From assembly GCF_000332195.1 (NCBI RefSeq), contig NZ_KB235922.1:5367322-5431321 (forward strand): a DNA stretch of 64,000 nt, in the 5' to 3' direction. The notes under the pieces are model-generated. The model was not told where the DNA came from. It was given only the letters and a program-made list of their open reading frames with translations, and ran no database searches. Positions 54,180 through 63,993 of the stretch are shown piece by piece. Source of the DNA: Pleurocapsa sp. PCC 7319. GTDB lineage: Bacteria; Cyanobacteriota; Cyanobacteriia; Cyanobacteriales; Xenococcaceae. How positions within the stretch are numbered: position 1 is the stretch's first letter; each line of letters opens with the position of its first letter. A program made the position numbers and the translations under genes.

Positions 54180-55679
54180 CTAGCTATTGTTTTTAGCTAT
54201 TTGCAGATAGTAAGCTTTTGCTTCTTGATGTTTTCCTAGGCTTTCAAATATCTTGCTCAACATTAGATAAGCTTGGTCATAATTAGGCTTCAATTGTACT
54301 GCACGGCGCAAACAGTCGATTGCCTTCTCTAATTGTTGATGTCGCCACAAATTCTTGGCCAAACTGAAATATTCTTCAGGTTTTATCTGATCTGGTTTTA
54401 AAGTAAAGGCTTCATACCAATAGTGATTGGCTTTTTCTGGCTTTCCCAGTTTAGTGTAAACTCTGGCTAAATTACGATGAATTTTACTAAACTTGGGATC
54501 AAGTTGGAGTGCTTCCTGGTAACAGCTGATTGCTTTTGACCACTGCTTTTTCTGGGCATACAGACTGCCTAAATTATTCCAAGCAACTGCTGAATTTGGT
54601 TGCTTTGCTTCAGTAGTTACCTGAGAGTTTTGTATGGCAATATTAGTCGCCTTGGAGGTCTTGGAAGGGAGTTGAGATGGTAGCTGAGCCGAGGTGGAAC
54701 TCTTTTCTAAGCTAACTTTTGGTAATAATTGAGGAGCAGCAGCTTTAGGTAATGATATAGATGATGATGAGGTTTGTTGCTGAGGATTATTGGCGATTGG
54801 TTTTGCGGCTCCGCTTCTTGAAATAGGGCTTTGTCCACCAGTAAATGAGAGAGTATTTTTGGAGGGAAATTTCGACTGTGAGCGAGACAATAAATTACTA
54901 ATTGGTTTATTGACTTTGGTTATACGTGGACGATTACCGCCAACAGCTTGAGTCAATGAAGTTAGCTGATGATAATAGGCTACTGCTTGTTGCCATTCCT
55001 CAAGCTCTTCTAAGATCTTAACTAGACGAGCTAACTCCTGTTCTGCATTGGGACGCAGTTTAACTCCTTGAGTATAAAAAATACTAGCTTCTTTAATTTT
55101 TCCTTGCTGATATAACTGCTGACCAAAGTCAAAATACTCTTCCGGAGTCAAAGTTTTTGGCTCCAAATTGACAGCTTGACATAAACATTCCAAAGCTTTG
55201 TTTGTATCTCCCAATTCCTCCCAAATCTTCGCTAAGCTACGATAGGCTCCTGCTAAATTAGGATCTATAATTACAGCCTGTTGAAAATAATCAACGGCTT
55301 GCTGCCAATCTTGCTGTTGAGCGTAAAAGCTCCCTAAATTGGCGTATATTGCTGCTGAATTAGGATTAATCTGTAGTGCTTTGGCATATACTCCTAGAGC
55401 TTCGGCTTTTCTACCTTGGAACTGTAATATATTACCTAATATCTTATATGCATCTGCAGTATCCGGAGCAATTTCCAGAGCATTTTTACAAGCGACGATC
55501 GCCTTATGCCAATTCTGCTCTTGAAAATACAGCCTTGCCTGTTGAGAATAAATCTGGGCAATTGTCTTTTTTTGCTGATTAGTTGGTTGATCGAGGTGAG
55601 CGGATGATTTAAGCAGTGTCAACGATCGCATATCAGAGTTTAAGGAATTAGCTGAAGTGCTATCTGGCAAGGTAGGCAT
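54180..55679 (-). CDS. TPR-repeat protein
   Basis: The protein has 499 residues. N-terminal TPRs at ~43-245 (WHKAIVACKNALEIAPDTAD, AYKILGNILQFQGRKAEALG, SAAIYANLGSFYAQQQDWQQ and more) are followed by a low-complexity Ser/Pro/Gln linker (~250-365). A second TPR block lies at ~366-495, starting VAWNNLGSLYAQKKQWSKAI. There is no signal peptide or TM segment, so it is cytoplasmic. It probably acts as a protein-interaction scaffold; the partner is unknown. Confidence 0.88.
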   Translation of the reverse strand: MPTLPDSTSANSLNSDMRSLTLLKSSAHLDQPTNQQKKTIAQIYSQQARLYFQEQNWHKAIVACKNALEIAPDTADAYKILGNILQFQGRKAEALGVYAKALQINPNSAAIYANLGSFYAQQQDWQQAVDYFQQAVIIDPNLAGAYRSLAKIWEELGDTNKALECLCQAVNLEPKTLTPEEYFDFGQQLYQQGKIKEASIFYTQGVKLRPNAEQELARLVKILEELEEWQQAVAYYHQLTSLTQAVGGNRPRITKVNKPISNLLSRSQSKFPSKNTLSFTGGQSPISRSGAAKPIANNPQQQTSSSSISLPKAAAPQLLPKVSLEKSSTSAQLPSQLPSKTSKATNIAIQNSQVTTEAKQPNSAVAWNNLGSLYAQKKQWSKAISCYQEALQLDPKFSKIHRNLARVYTKLGKPEKANHYWYEAFTLKPDQIKPEEYFSLAKNLWRHQQLEKAIDCLRRAVQLKPNYDQAYLMLSKIFESLGKHQEAKAYYLQIAKNNS

Positions 55680-55888
55680 AGGAAAATTAACCCATGGGGA
55701 ATGAAACTACAAACTATTTAAGCAAGACGAACTTGAGGTTATGTCTTGGATTTAGGTAGCATGAATGAGTGTCAATCTTATCTCATGTTATTGTCAGCCG
55801 CCATATGGAAACCTCTATTGTGAATCTGGAATGTTAAGGTGAGTCTCAATTGGAGGAACAGAATAAAAATTAGAATTTTGGGATTTAG

Positions 55889-57070
55889 ATGCAATTTGCT
55901 AGACGTTTACAAAGTCTCGATCGTAATGTGTTTGCCGATATGGATCGTGCCAAAACTCAAGCCAGAAACTTGGGTAGAGAAATTATCGATTTATCTTTGG
56001 GGTCATCGGATTTACCCGTAGTCGAACCCACCCTCAAGATCATTGAAACCTCCCTGAGAGATCCCTCCACCCACGGTTATCTACTTCACGCTGGCACCAA
56101 AGATTTTCGAGTCGCAGCAGCCCATTGGTACTTTCAAAGGTTTGGCATCACTGTCGATCCCGAAAGGGAAGTCTTACAGTTAATCGGTTCTCAGGAGGGT
56201 ACTGCCCACTTACCTCTAGCAATTCTCAATCCTGGAGATGTGGCACTGCTGTTAGATCCTGGTTATCCTTCCCATGCAGGGGGAGTGTATTTAGCAGGAG
56301 GCGAAATTTATCCCATGCCCTTATTAGCAACCAATAATTTTTTGCCTCAATTTGAAGATATCCCTGCTACTGTATTGGCTAAGTCTAAAATGATGGTACT
56401 TAGTTATCCTCATAACCCGACAACGGCGATCGCCCCCTTCGCTTTTTTTCATCAGGCAGTCAGCTTTTGTCGTCAACATAATTTAGTCTTGGTTCACGAT
56501 TTCCCTTATGTCGATTTAGTGTTTACCGAGCAGACAGATATTGCCCCTTCTATTCTGCAAGCCGATCCTCAAAAAGAACTGAGTATCGAATTTTTTACCC
56601 TTTCCAAGTCTTATAACATGGGCGGTTTTCGCATTGGATATGCGATCGGTAATAGCTCTTTAATTCAGGCTCTGAGACAGATCAAAGCCGTAGTTGATTT
56701 TAATCAGTATCGTGGCATTTTAAATGGTGCGATCGCCGCCCTATCAGGCTCACAAAAATCTGTTGTCCAAACCGTGGCAACCTTCAAGCATCGCCGAGAT
56801 ATTTTTATTCAGGCACTGAACGAAATCGGCTGGCAAGTGACATCACCCCAAGCCACGATGTATATCTGGGCAAAACTCCCCTCTCTTTGGCAAGATAACT
56901 CTATCGAATTCTGTACCCAACTTGTAACAACAACTGGAGTGGCTGCATCACCAGGGGCTGGATTTGGTCAAGCAGGAGAAGGCTATGTTCGCTTTGCTTT
57001 AGTCAAAGAGCCAGAAATATTGCGCCAGGCAGCAGCAAAAATACATAAGTTTCTGCAAGCACCAATTTGA
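55889..57070 (+). CDS. class I/II PLP-dependent aminotransferase
   Basis: The 393-residue protein has a fold-type I aminotransferase pattern: YLLHAGTKDFRVAAAHWYF, PGYPSHAGGVYLAGGE, SYPHNPTTAIA, the Asp in VHDFPYVDLVF, and the PLP Lys in FTLSKSYNMGGFRIGYAIG. The C-terminal Arg in VRFALVKE binds the substrate carboxylate. It is closest in pattern to LL-diaminopimelate or aspartate aminotransferase-like enzymes of cyanobacteria; the exact substrate cannot be read from sequence. It is convergent with dnaX, with 14 bp between the stops. Confidence 0.9.
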   Translation: MQFARRLQSLDRNVFADMDRAKTQARNLGREIIDLSLGSSDLPVVEPTLKIIETSLRDPSTHGYLLHAGTKDFRVAAAHWYFQRFGITVDPEREVLQLIGSQEGTAHLPLAILNPGDVALLLDPGYPSHAGGVYLAGGEIYPMPLLATNNFLPQFEDIPATVLAKSKMMVLSYPHNPTTAIAPFAFFHQAVSFCRQHNLVLVHDFPYVDLVFTEQTDIAPSILQADPQKELSIEFFTLSKSYNMGGFRIGYAIGNSSLIQALRQIKAVVDFNQYRGILNGAIAALSGSQKSVVQTVATFKHRRDIFIQALNEIGWQVTSPQATMYIWAKLPSLWQDNSIEFCTQLVTTTGVAASPGAGFGQAGEGYVRFALVKEPEILRQAAAKIHKFLQAPI

Positions 57071-57084
57071 TTACTGATTATTGA

Positions 57085-59337
57085 TTACCAAACATCATCA
57101 TAATCCTCCACATTCGGTCTATTAGTGCTTGTTCTGCTTGTATCTAATTGTTCAGATTCTTCTGAAGATTCAAAAAAATGGCTCTGAGTACTTTCTAATT
57201 GAACCAATTCCCCTTCAAAACTGTGAGTTAGGTTGTCTATCGCCTGCTGAAGATTATCATCCGTATAATCCTGATTTAAATCTCGCTCAACAATTACTTC
57301 TGGGGTAACTATAGTCTTATTTTCAGTGTCAGATACGTCAAGAGATGGTAGAGCAGATATTTTGCTGACTGAAGGCGCAGAATCATGATCTAAATTGCTA
57401 ATTGATGTCCACGACTTGACTGAAGATGAATTCGATTCACTAGTCTGCGATGCTTGCTTCTGAGTTGGCAATTTTTGTTTGATGACTTCCGTATGCTCTG
57501 CTGGAGACTGGGCAAGCTGATCATTGTTTACTGATGATGGAATATGGTTGACATTTTGATTGCGTTCAGGTATGTGAGAGATAGGATCATGTCTATCTAT
57601 TGATACTAGAGAATTGTTAGCTAAGGTATTTCTCGGGTTTGCTACTTCTAACTGAACTTTGATTTTATGCTGACAAACTTGAGCAAATGCTGCTTCAATA
57701 TTAGCGACTTTTCCTTGATGTAGTTTCTGTAGTTTGCTAGAACTAATACCTACAATGGCACTTGAGCCATCAAAGGTCACTAGATGACATTGCTGTTTTA
57801 ATAACGCCTGAGTTGTTGGTGGGTGCAGACAACTGACAATCTTGTTCCAAAGCTCTTGATTAGAAATATTTTCATTGACTATAGGTGCATAACTTGGCGG
57901 AGTTTTCTTCAGTTCTGGCTCAATGACTGGCTCTGAAGATTGAGAGCTGTTTACCAAATCATTTATGGGAACTTTAGTCGTAGTTTGGTTTCTCTGATCA
58001 ATAGCAGAACGCTCGCTGGTAAGTTCTTGTTGGTTGACGACTTTTACAGGAATAGAAGTAGTCTGAAGAGGACTCGCTGGAGATGGAGTAGTATTAGCTA
58101 GCGGAACATGATTTTGACCAGATGCTCCGTTGAGTAATTGAGCCTTAGCTCCATTATTGTTAGTATGATTTGGTTTTGCTGGTTTTGGGGCATCTGCTAC
58201 TGGTTGCTTAACTACAATTTGAGACTGGGCAGTAACAACAGGTAAATTATTACCAGACAGTAACCCTAATAAAGTTACTTCTAACCATAAACGAGGTTGA
58301 GTTGTATGTTTTAATTGAGTTTCTGCCTCTTTAAGGTGTTGTTGTCCTCTTAAAATTAGCGCCGTATCCCAATTAGTTGCTTCTATACATAATTCTTGCC
58401 AGCAAGTTTCCGTTACTGCCACTAGATCAGTATGTTGTGGAGCAGTTTTGGCAATTAGTAGATTGAGATAGAAACTAGCTAAGTTTTGTAACACTACTAA
58501 GGGTTCTCGTCCTCGATCTAATAGATTTCGACACTGTTGTAAGATCTTGATCGGTAAGTTGTTTCTTATTTCTCTGATCAGGTTTAATAAATCCTGTTCT
58601 GGTACAGCACCAATCAAGTCCCAAACTTTGGCTACGGAAATTTTTTCTGGTAATAAACTCAATTGATCTAAGAGGCTTTCTGCATCTCTTAAGCCACCAT
58701 TAGCAATTTGAGCAATTAAAGTTATTGCTTCATCGGCGATCGCAATGTTTTCGGCTTCAGCAATATATTGCAAATGGGCAATCATCTCTGCCAAGGGAAT
58801 ACGGCGATAATCAAACCGTTGACAACGGGAAATAATTGTGGAGAGAACTCGTTGTGGATCGGTGGTTGCCAAAATAAAGACAACTCTTGGTGGGGGTTCT
58901 TCTAAAGTCTTCAGCAGAGCATTAAACGCTGCCGTACTGAGCATATGGCATTCATCAATGACATAAATTTTATAACGACACTGAACGGGAGCAAATCGCG
59001 ATCGCTCAATAATTTCGCGAATATTATCGACCCCAGTATTGCTGGCAGCATCAATTTCCATCACATCTAATGCCGTACCATTGGAGATCGCCTTACAAGC
59101 TTCACACTGACCACAAGGTTCAGGAGTGGGTTGACTAATAGCTAAACAATTCAGAGATTTTGCTAAAATTCTGGCACTAGAGGTTTTACCCGTTCCCCTA
59201 GGTCCGGTAAATAAATATGCTGGAGCGATTTTTTCTTGTTTTAGAGCATTACTTAAAGTTAGGGCGATCGTTTGTTGACCAACTAAATCTTTAAAAGTTT
59301 GTGGTCGATACTTATGGTGAAGAGGTTCGTAAGGCAT
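57085..59337 (-). CDS. dnaX: DNA polymerase III clamp-loader subunit gamma/tau
   Basis: The 750-residue protein begins HKYRPQTFKDLVGQQ. Walker A is at 45-52 (GPRGTGKT), a zinc-binding cysteine cluster is CGQCEACKAI, Walker B is VIDECHML, sensor 1 is ILATTDPQ, and SRCQRFDY follows. Domain III ends near 360. The remaining ~390 residues are low-complexity Ser/Asn/Gln/Glu-rich sequence with a small folded island (ELWNKIVSCLHPPTTQALLK, then VGISSSKLQ) and the terminal VEDYDDVW. No intein interrupts the Walker A region, unlike dnaX of Synechocystis 6803. It loads the beta clamp in replication. Confidence 0.96.
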   Translation of the reverse strand: MPYEPLHHKYRPQTFKDLVGQQTIALTLSNALKQEKIAPAYLFTGPRGTGKTSSARILAKSLNCLAISQPTPEPCGQCEACKAISNGTALDVMEIDAASNTGVDNIREIIERSRFAPVQCRYKIYVIDECHMLSTAAFNALLKTLEEPPPRVVFILATTDPQRVLSTIISRCQRFDYRRIPLAEMIAHLQYIAEAENIAIADEAITLIAQIANGGLRDAESLLDQLSLLPEKISVAKVWDLIGAVPEQDLLNLIREIRNNLPIKILQQCRNLLDRGREPLVVLQNLASFYLNLLIAKTAPQHTDLVAVTETCWQELCIEATNWDTALILRGQQHLKEAETQLKHTTQPRLWLEVTLLGLLSGNNLPVVTAQSQIVVKQPVADAPKPAKPNHTNNNGAKAQLLNGASGQNHVPLANTTPSPASPLQTTSIPVKVVNQQELTSERSAIDQRNQTTTKVPINDLVNSSQSSEPVIEPELKKTPPSYAPIVNENISNQELWNKIVSCLHPPTTQALLKQQCHLVTFDGSSAIVGISSSKLQKLHQGKVANIEAAFAQVCQHKIKVQLEVANPRNTLANNSLVSIDRHDPISHIPERNQNVNHIPSSVNNDQLAQSPAEHTEVIKQKLPTQKQASQTSESNSSSVKSWTSISNLDHDSAPSVSKISALPSLDVSDTENKTIVTPEVIVERDLNQDYTDDNLQQAIDNLTHSFEGELVQLESTQSHFFESSEESEQLDTSRTSTNRPNVEDYDDVW

Positions 59338-59461
59338 ATTTAGATGTGGACTTTTTTATTTTCCACTGGTTAGTAGAAAATTATCCCTGTACAATTGAGC
59401 AATATTTTAGTGAAATTAAGTTTATTTTTCTTTTAAATTCAGTATATTTGATCTAAAGGTA

Positions 59462-60940
59462 ATGAGTCATACGATTGGGCACCTCAAGCAAGACAACCAA
59501 CAGTCAAACTCTAACTCTAACTTATCTCGGGCGAATCAAGACTCACCTCAGCCTGAGGACAAAAAATCAAAATCAACTTCTGCCTTGACTGATGCAGACT
59601 ATGAATTTTTGTTCAATCAGCTATTAGAAGGTATTGCCCATGGTTGGCATGACAAAAGAATTGCTAAATTTTTTCATCAGTTGGGCGATCGTGGACAACA
59701 GCAAAAATGGGTTGCTTGGCTCATCCGCCTAAGAATCAAGTTGCTGACCATGCCAATCCCTTCTAAGCGCCAACTGGGAACAATGATGATCCGTTTGGCA
59801 GAACTAACTCAATTTACCTCTGAAGTAGACCAAATTGGTGCCATTTGCAATCAGATTGGACGAGAATTATTATTTGGCAGTACAGAAGATATAGTTTGGG
59901 AATATGTTGGTTCAGATTTGGTGATGGATTCTACTGAGGAAGAAATGGATTCTGCTGAGGAAGAAACAGAGGAGAGGTTATCAGAGAGATTACCTACTGA
60001 TTTTTCTCAACTGGGTTCAACTACCAATGAGGACCGAGAAACCGAAACATCTTCAGAAAGAGTAGAAGAGGATACTCTCCAAAATCAAGAAATAGAAAGC
60101 TCTCCAGCTTTGACTTCAGAACTATCATTGCCAAACCCACCACTAGAGCATCAAGAGAATCTGGAGCAAACAAGCGATCTTGACTCAGAAGACACTGATT
60201 TAAATTTATCAGATTCGTTTGAAATTGTAGAACCTAAGCCAGTAGAAGATAGTTTATCATCCGTGGACGACGATATAGAACAAGATCCACAAGAGACAGT
60301 AGCTGTTGATGTGCATCAGGTGATGAACTTAATTCAAGAAGATGAAGAATTAGCTCAACAAATATCACAAAAACTTAATGTTTCTCTAATTAAGTTAGAT
60401 AATTTAGCCTTAGAAACTGTTGAGCAGTCACCAAAAATTTCGACTAATGAACTGGATCAGTCTAGTGTAGAATTAATCGAAAGCTGGTTTAATTTAGGGC
60501 TAAAGCAAGTGAGTGCCGGAGAGTTCCTCAAAGCGATCTCCTCTTGGGAAAAGGCTTTGAGAATCAATCCCAATTTATCAGAAGCTTGGCATAATCGAGG
60601 TAGCGCTTTGGGTCGATTGGGCAAATATAAAGAGGCTGTGGAATCTTTTCAACGAGCTTTAACTATAGAACCTGGCAATTATCAAGCTTGGAATGATCGC
60701 GCTCACGCCTTATATCAAATGCAACAATGGTTAGAAGCAGTTAATAGTTGGGATAATGCAATTAAAATAATGCCAGGAAATCATTTATTCTGGTACAATC
60801 GCGGCTGTGCCCTGGAACAACTAGAAGATTGGAATAAATCTATTCTTAGTTATGAAAAATCATTAGAAATCAAGCCAGATTTTCAACCAGCACGTTCGCG
60901 ATATATTAACCTAGTAGCAGATAACTCTCGTTCAAATTAG
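59462..60940 (+). CDS. TPR protein with long acidic linker
   Basis: The protein has 492 residues. The N-terminal ~160 residues contain a helical domain (FLFNQLLEGIAHGWHDKRIA, then WLIRLRIKLLTMPIPSKRQL). A very acidic Glu/Ser/Asp-rich linker follows (~165-340), and three or more TPRs finish the protein (FNLGLKQVSAGEFLKAISSW, AWHNRGSALGRLGKYKEAVE, FWYNRGCALEQLEDWNKSIL). It is cytoplasmic. It is divergent from dnaX across 124 bp. The helical N-terminal domain is common in cyanobacterial TPR proteins of unknown role. Confidence 0.85.
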   Translation: MSHTIGHLKQDNQQSNSNSNLSRANQDSPQPEDKKSKSTSALTDADYEFLFNQLLEGIAHGWHDKRIAKFFHQLGDRGQQQKWVAWLIRLRIKLLTMPIPSKRQLGTMMIRLAELTQFTSEVDQIGAICNQIGRELLFGSTEDIVWEYVGSDLVMDSTEEEMDSAEEETEERLSERLPTDFSQLGSTTNEDRETETSSERVEEDTLQNQEIESSPALTSELSLPNPPLEHQENLEQTSDLDSEDTDLNLSDSFEIVEPKPVEDSLSSVDDDIEQDPQETVAVDVHQVMNLIQEDEELAQQISQKLNVSLIKLDNLALETVEQSPKISTNELDQSSVELIESWFNLGLKQVSAGEFLKAISSWEKALRINPNLSEAWHNRGSALGRLGKYKEAVESFQRALTIEPGNYQAWNDRAHALYQMQQWLEAVNSWDNAIKIMPGNHLFWYNRGCALEQLEDWNKSILSYEKSLEIKPDFQPARSRYINLVADNSRSN

Positions 60941-61040
60941 CTAAGATGACGGTAATCAAGTTATCGGATAAACTTTAATAGCCGTAAGATGTAATTTCAT
61001 CTTCAATACTAATCATTAGGTGTTTAATTTCTAGCTAGCT

Positions 61041-61316
61041 ATGACGGAATCATCAAACAGCACAATGGAAGAAATCAGGTTATCAAGTGAAGAAAGAGTA
61101 ACCCAACTTAGGGACTTAATTGATACTCTCAGAATCGCTGAAGAAATAGCTAGCAAAGGTTATCTAATCAGCAGCTCCGAACTGGCAGATTTAATGGATA
61201 TCAATGCTAGTGCTGTAACTAGTAGAGGAGATCATTGGTCTTGGCGAAATTGGGTTGTATCCAGAGTGAGACGAGAAGGAAATCAAATTTTATGGCAATT
61301 AGAGAGGGTTGATTAA
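61041..61316 (+). CDS. small conserved cyanobacterial protein, HTH-like
   Basis: The 91-residue protein has a helix EERVTQLRDLIDTLRIAEEI followed by KGYLISSSELADLMDINASA and VTSRGDHWSWRNWVVSRVRR. The pattern of a short helix, turn and recognition-like helix around 45-65 suggests a DNA-binding winged or HTH fold, but it is not assigned to a family. It is 9 bp before the GNAT-like gene and close to ruvX, so the three probably form one transcript. Confidence 0.7.
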   Translation: MTESSNSTMEEIRLSSEERVTQLRDLIDTLRIAEEIASKGYLISSSELADLMDINASAVTSRGDHWSWRNWVVSRVRREGNQILWQLERVD

Positions 61317-61325
61317 CAAAATATC

Positions 61326-62621
61326 ATGACTTCATCCGTACCTAAAAACGATCAGCTTATAGTTCGTCCTCTTGAGTATCGCGACGTGGATGCAATCAAT
61401 GCTTTGGTGAGCGAATGTGTCGCCAGAGAAACTTCCAAACGCCTTATAACTGTAGATAGGGAACTAGAACAGGTAGGCTCATGGTACGGACTCAAAAGGT
61501 TTTTAAGTTTGTTACCTCATTCTTATTATCATGGTTGGCGAGTCTATGTTGCTCAACAGCTAGCCGAAGTATTAGGTTTAATTCAAGTTTCTTCACTCAA
61601 TAGTACTCGCAGTACTTGGAGAGTAGAGAGAGTTTTGCTCAATAGCAACTCTCCTCAGTTAGAGTTACTCAAAACTCAGAAAGAAATTGGTTCTCAATTA
61701 TTGCGTTACTGTCTGCAAAATATTTGGGAAGCACGAACTTGGATGCTAGAAGTTAATGTAAATGAGAAAAATCATTTAGCTCTCTATCGGGAAAATGGTT
61801 TTCAGCCATTAGCGCAGATGACTTACTGGCAAATATCTTCAGATTTAATTACCCAACTAGCCCAGCAAAATCCCGATTTACCCAACTTTTTGCCTATTAG
61901 TAATGCTGATGCACCACTTCTATATCAACTGGATTGTGTCTCCATGCCTCCTTTACTGCGTCAGGTTTTTGACCGTCGTGTAGAAGATTTTAAAAGTAAT
62001 CTAGTGCAAAGTGCAGTTAGCAAAATTAGACACTGGCTGAACGGTACGGATGTGGTGAGTGGGTATGTTTTTGAGCCCCAGCGTAAAGCTGCAATTGGCT
62101 ATTTTAGATTAGAGTCATCTAAAGATGGTACTCGACCTCACAGAGCCCAATTGACAGTAAATCCTGCCTATACTTGGCTTTATCCTAAATTGACTGCTCA
62201 GATGGCACAGATAGTTCAGAAATCTCTCGACTGCAAACATGGTTTAGCTGACGAGAGTCAGATCTATTCCCAGCCTTTAGAAATAGTTTCTGCTGATTAT
62301 CAACCGGAAAGAGAAGAATACTTTAACAAAATAGGTGCGACTGCTGTAGAACATACCCTGTTAATGTCTCGCTCTGTGTGGCATAAAATCAAAGAAGCTA
62401 AACCATTAGAAGGGTTACAGCTATCAGATGTACTTCAGGGGTTAAAACCAGCTCGCGCTCCCATTCCTTCTCGTATATCTCTAATCAAGTCTCTTTCTAG
62501 TTCATATCAAAATATAGTTAGACAGAAAAATATTTTTTATTCCAAGTCCACTGAATTTAACCCTGTGGAAAAGAATAAATCTGGAAAATCTTTTAAACCT
62601 CCGAGTAGTGGCTTGGTTTAA
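61326..62621 (+). CDS. GNAT-like acetyltransferase domain protein
   Basis: The protein has 431 residues. Residues ~10-185 resemble a GNAT domain: VRPLEYRDVDAINALVSEC at the start, EVLGLIQVSS in the central strand, QKEIGSQLLRYCLQNIWEA at the acetyl-CoA loop and LALYRENGFQPLAQMTYW at the end. The second half repeats a weaker GNAT-like pattern (AAIGYFRLES). The C-terminal ~60 residues are basic and low complexity. Family members are found next to ruvX in cyanobacteria; the substrate is unknown. Confidence 0.75.
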   Translation: MTSSVPKNDQLIVRPLEYRDVDAINALVSECVARETSKRLITVDRELEQVGSWYGLKRFLSLLPHSYYHGWRVYVAQQLAEVLGLIQVSSLNSTRSTWRVERVLLNSNSPQLELLKTQKEIGSQLLRYCLQNIWEARTWMLEVNVNEKNHLALYRENGFQPLAQMTYWQISSDLITQLAQQNPDLPNFLPISNADAPLLYQLDCVSMPPLLRQVFDRRVEDFKSNLVQSAVSKIRHWLNGTDVVSGYVFEPQRKAAIGYFRLESSKDGTRPHRAQLTVNPAYTWLYPKLTAQMAQIVQKSLDCKHGLADESQIYSQPLEIVSADYQPEREEYFNKIGATAVEHTLLMSRSVWHKIKEAKPLEGLQLSDVLQGLKPARAPIPSRISLIKSLSSSYQNIVRQKNIFYSKSTEFNPVEKNKSGKSFKPPSSGLV

Positions 62622-62716
62622 GAAGCCCAAAAATTGGACTATAGTCTAACTATTAAGAACGTATAAATTAAATATATGTCTTTTTTAATCGCATAAATAA
62701 TCCTACAATAGATGCC

Positions 62717-63169
62717 ATGAAAAGAATTTCGGCTTTAGGGTTAGATGTGGGAAAAAAACGCATGGGAGTAGCTGGTTGCGATGGCACTGGTCTAATTGCT
62801 ACCGGTCTAACTACTATCTATCGCACTTCTTTTGCTGAAGATATCAAACAACTCCAAAGTATAATTGAAGAGCGAAAAGTCGAAATATTAGTTATTGGCA
62901 TGCCATATTCTTTGGATGGCACAGTAGGATTACAGGCACAGCAAGTTCAAAAATTCGCCAATAAGATTGCTAAAATTTTACAGCTACCAGTTGAATATGT
63001 AGATGAACGTTTAACTTCAGTTGAAGCAGAAGCTCAGCTTAAAAATAATAAGCAGTTTTCAACCCGAGATAAAGGTGCAATTGACCGCCGTGCTGCAGCA
63101 ATAATTTTACAGCAATGGCTTGATATGAGACGGATGAAAAAGATGAAGGATGAAAAGGATAAAAGATGA
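62717..63169 (+). CDS. ruvX: RuvX/YqgF Holliday-junction resolvase-like nuclease
   Basis: The 150-residue RNase H-fold protein has Asp in ALGLDVGKKRMGVAG, VIGMPYSLDGTVG, the Glu/Arg pair in EYVDERLTSVEAE, and the third acidic in AIDRRAAAIILQQWLD. YqgF proteins act in pre-16S rRNA 5' processing and possibly recombination. The tail after ~137 is a charged MRRMKKMKDEKDKR extension. It is the last gene of the 61041-63169 cluster and convergent with the gene at 63247. Confidence 0.94.
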   Translation: MKRISALGLDVGKKRMGVAGCDGTGLIATGLTTIYRTSFAEDIKQLQSIIEERKVEILVIGMPYSLDGTVGLQAQQVQKFANKIAKILQLPVEYVDERLTSVEAEAQLKNNKQFSTRDKGAIDRRAAAIILQQWLDMRRMKKMKDEKDKR

Positions 63170-63246
63170 AGGCAAAAGAAGCAAAACGAATTTTTCTTTT
63201 CTTCTGTCACCTTCACCTTCACAACATCCACGAGAAATTCATTCAA

Positions 63247-63993
63247 TTATATAGGCATAGGATCGGAAATACTAATATCTAAGATCGGTTGTCCGGTTAA
63301 ACAATGCCAATGACAAGTAAATAAATCGGGCTGTTGGGTTTTGAGAGTAATCAAGGCTGGTGCAGCTGGAAAGGGCCACAATCGGTCAAAAACTATTTCA
63401 CCATTGTATAAACTAAATTGCAGTAAATAGGTGGATGGGGGAGCATCCAAAGAATCAAGTAATTGAGCCGCTAAACGATGGAGAGATTTACGCTGGCGAT
63501 TAGGTATGCTTATGGGCTGTTCATAAGAGTTGGGCATTGCACCCTCACCAATAACCTCTGCATAAATAGGTTTATCTGTCATAATTATTGGCAACCACAG
63601 ATGACCTAACCAAGAATCTCCCACACTAGTCTTAAATCCTAAATTTTTTTCGACCCAACGCCTCCGGGAGTGAAGATCTTTACAAGCAGAATATATTTTT
63701 TTGTAGGGAAAATCAAAGTACTCTGGCAACTGAATCGTTAAGGGACAATAAATTGCTTCGGAGTCTTTGTCTATTTTATTAGTTCTTGAATGTCTAGACC
63801 AGAGGCTCGCTGCAGAAATGATTTCTACAACAGTTGAAACAGCAGAATATTGAGCAATGCTATGCTTCAAGGCTTCAACCATTTTTTGTGTTACTGGCGA
63901 TGCAGAAATTAGCTTTCCTTGTTCACTAACTTCGGCGTTGATAATGATTACAACTTTTTCCATTCCCCTTCCATAGTTATGAGATTTTGCCAT
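63247..63993 (-). CDS. conserved hypothetical protein
   Basis: The protein has 248 residues from ATG 63993. An internal ATG at 63963 (MEKVVIIINAEV) has GGAAGGGG directly upstream and may be the true start, giving 238 residues. Two domains are likely: a region to ~125 with VTQKMVEALKHSIAQYSAVS, and a beta-rich half with SWLGHLWLPIIMTDKPIYAE, then LLQFSLYNGEIVFDRLWPFP. No catalytic motif is recognised and there is no signal or TM segment. It is typical of cyanobacterial core-set hypotheticals. Confidence 0.7.
   Translation of the reverse strand: MAKSHNYGRGMEKVVIIINAEVSEQGKLISASPVTQKMVEALKHSIAQYSAVSTVVEIISAASLWSRHSRTNKIDKDSEAIYCPLTIQLPEYFDFPYKKIYSACKDLHSRRRWVEKNLGFKTSVGDSWLGHLWLPIIMTDKPIYAEVIGEGAMPNSYEQPISIPNRQRKSLHRLAAQLLDSLDAPPSTYLLQFSLYNGEIVFDRLWPFPAAPALITLKTQQPDLFTCHWHCLTGQPILDISISDPMPI

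Noticed and set aside
57085-59337. Possible intein in dnaX
   Set aside because: An intein is known in dnaX of some cyanobacteria, but the Walker A to sensor 1 region is continuous here.
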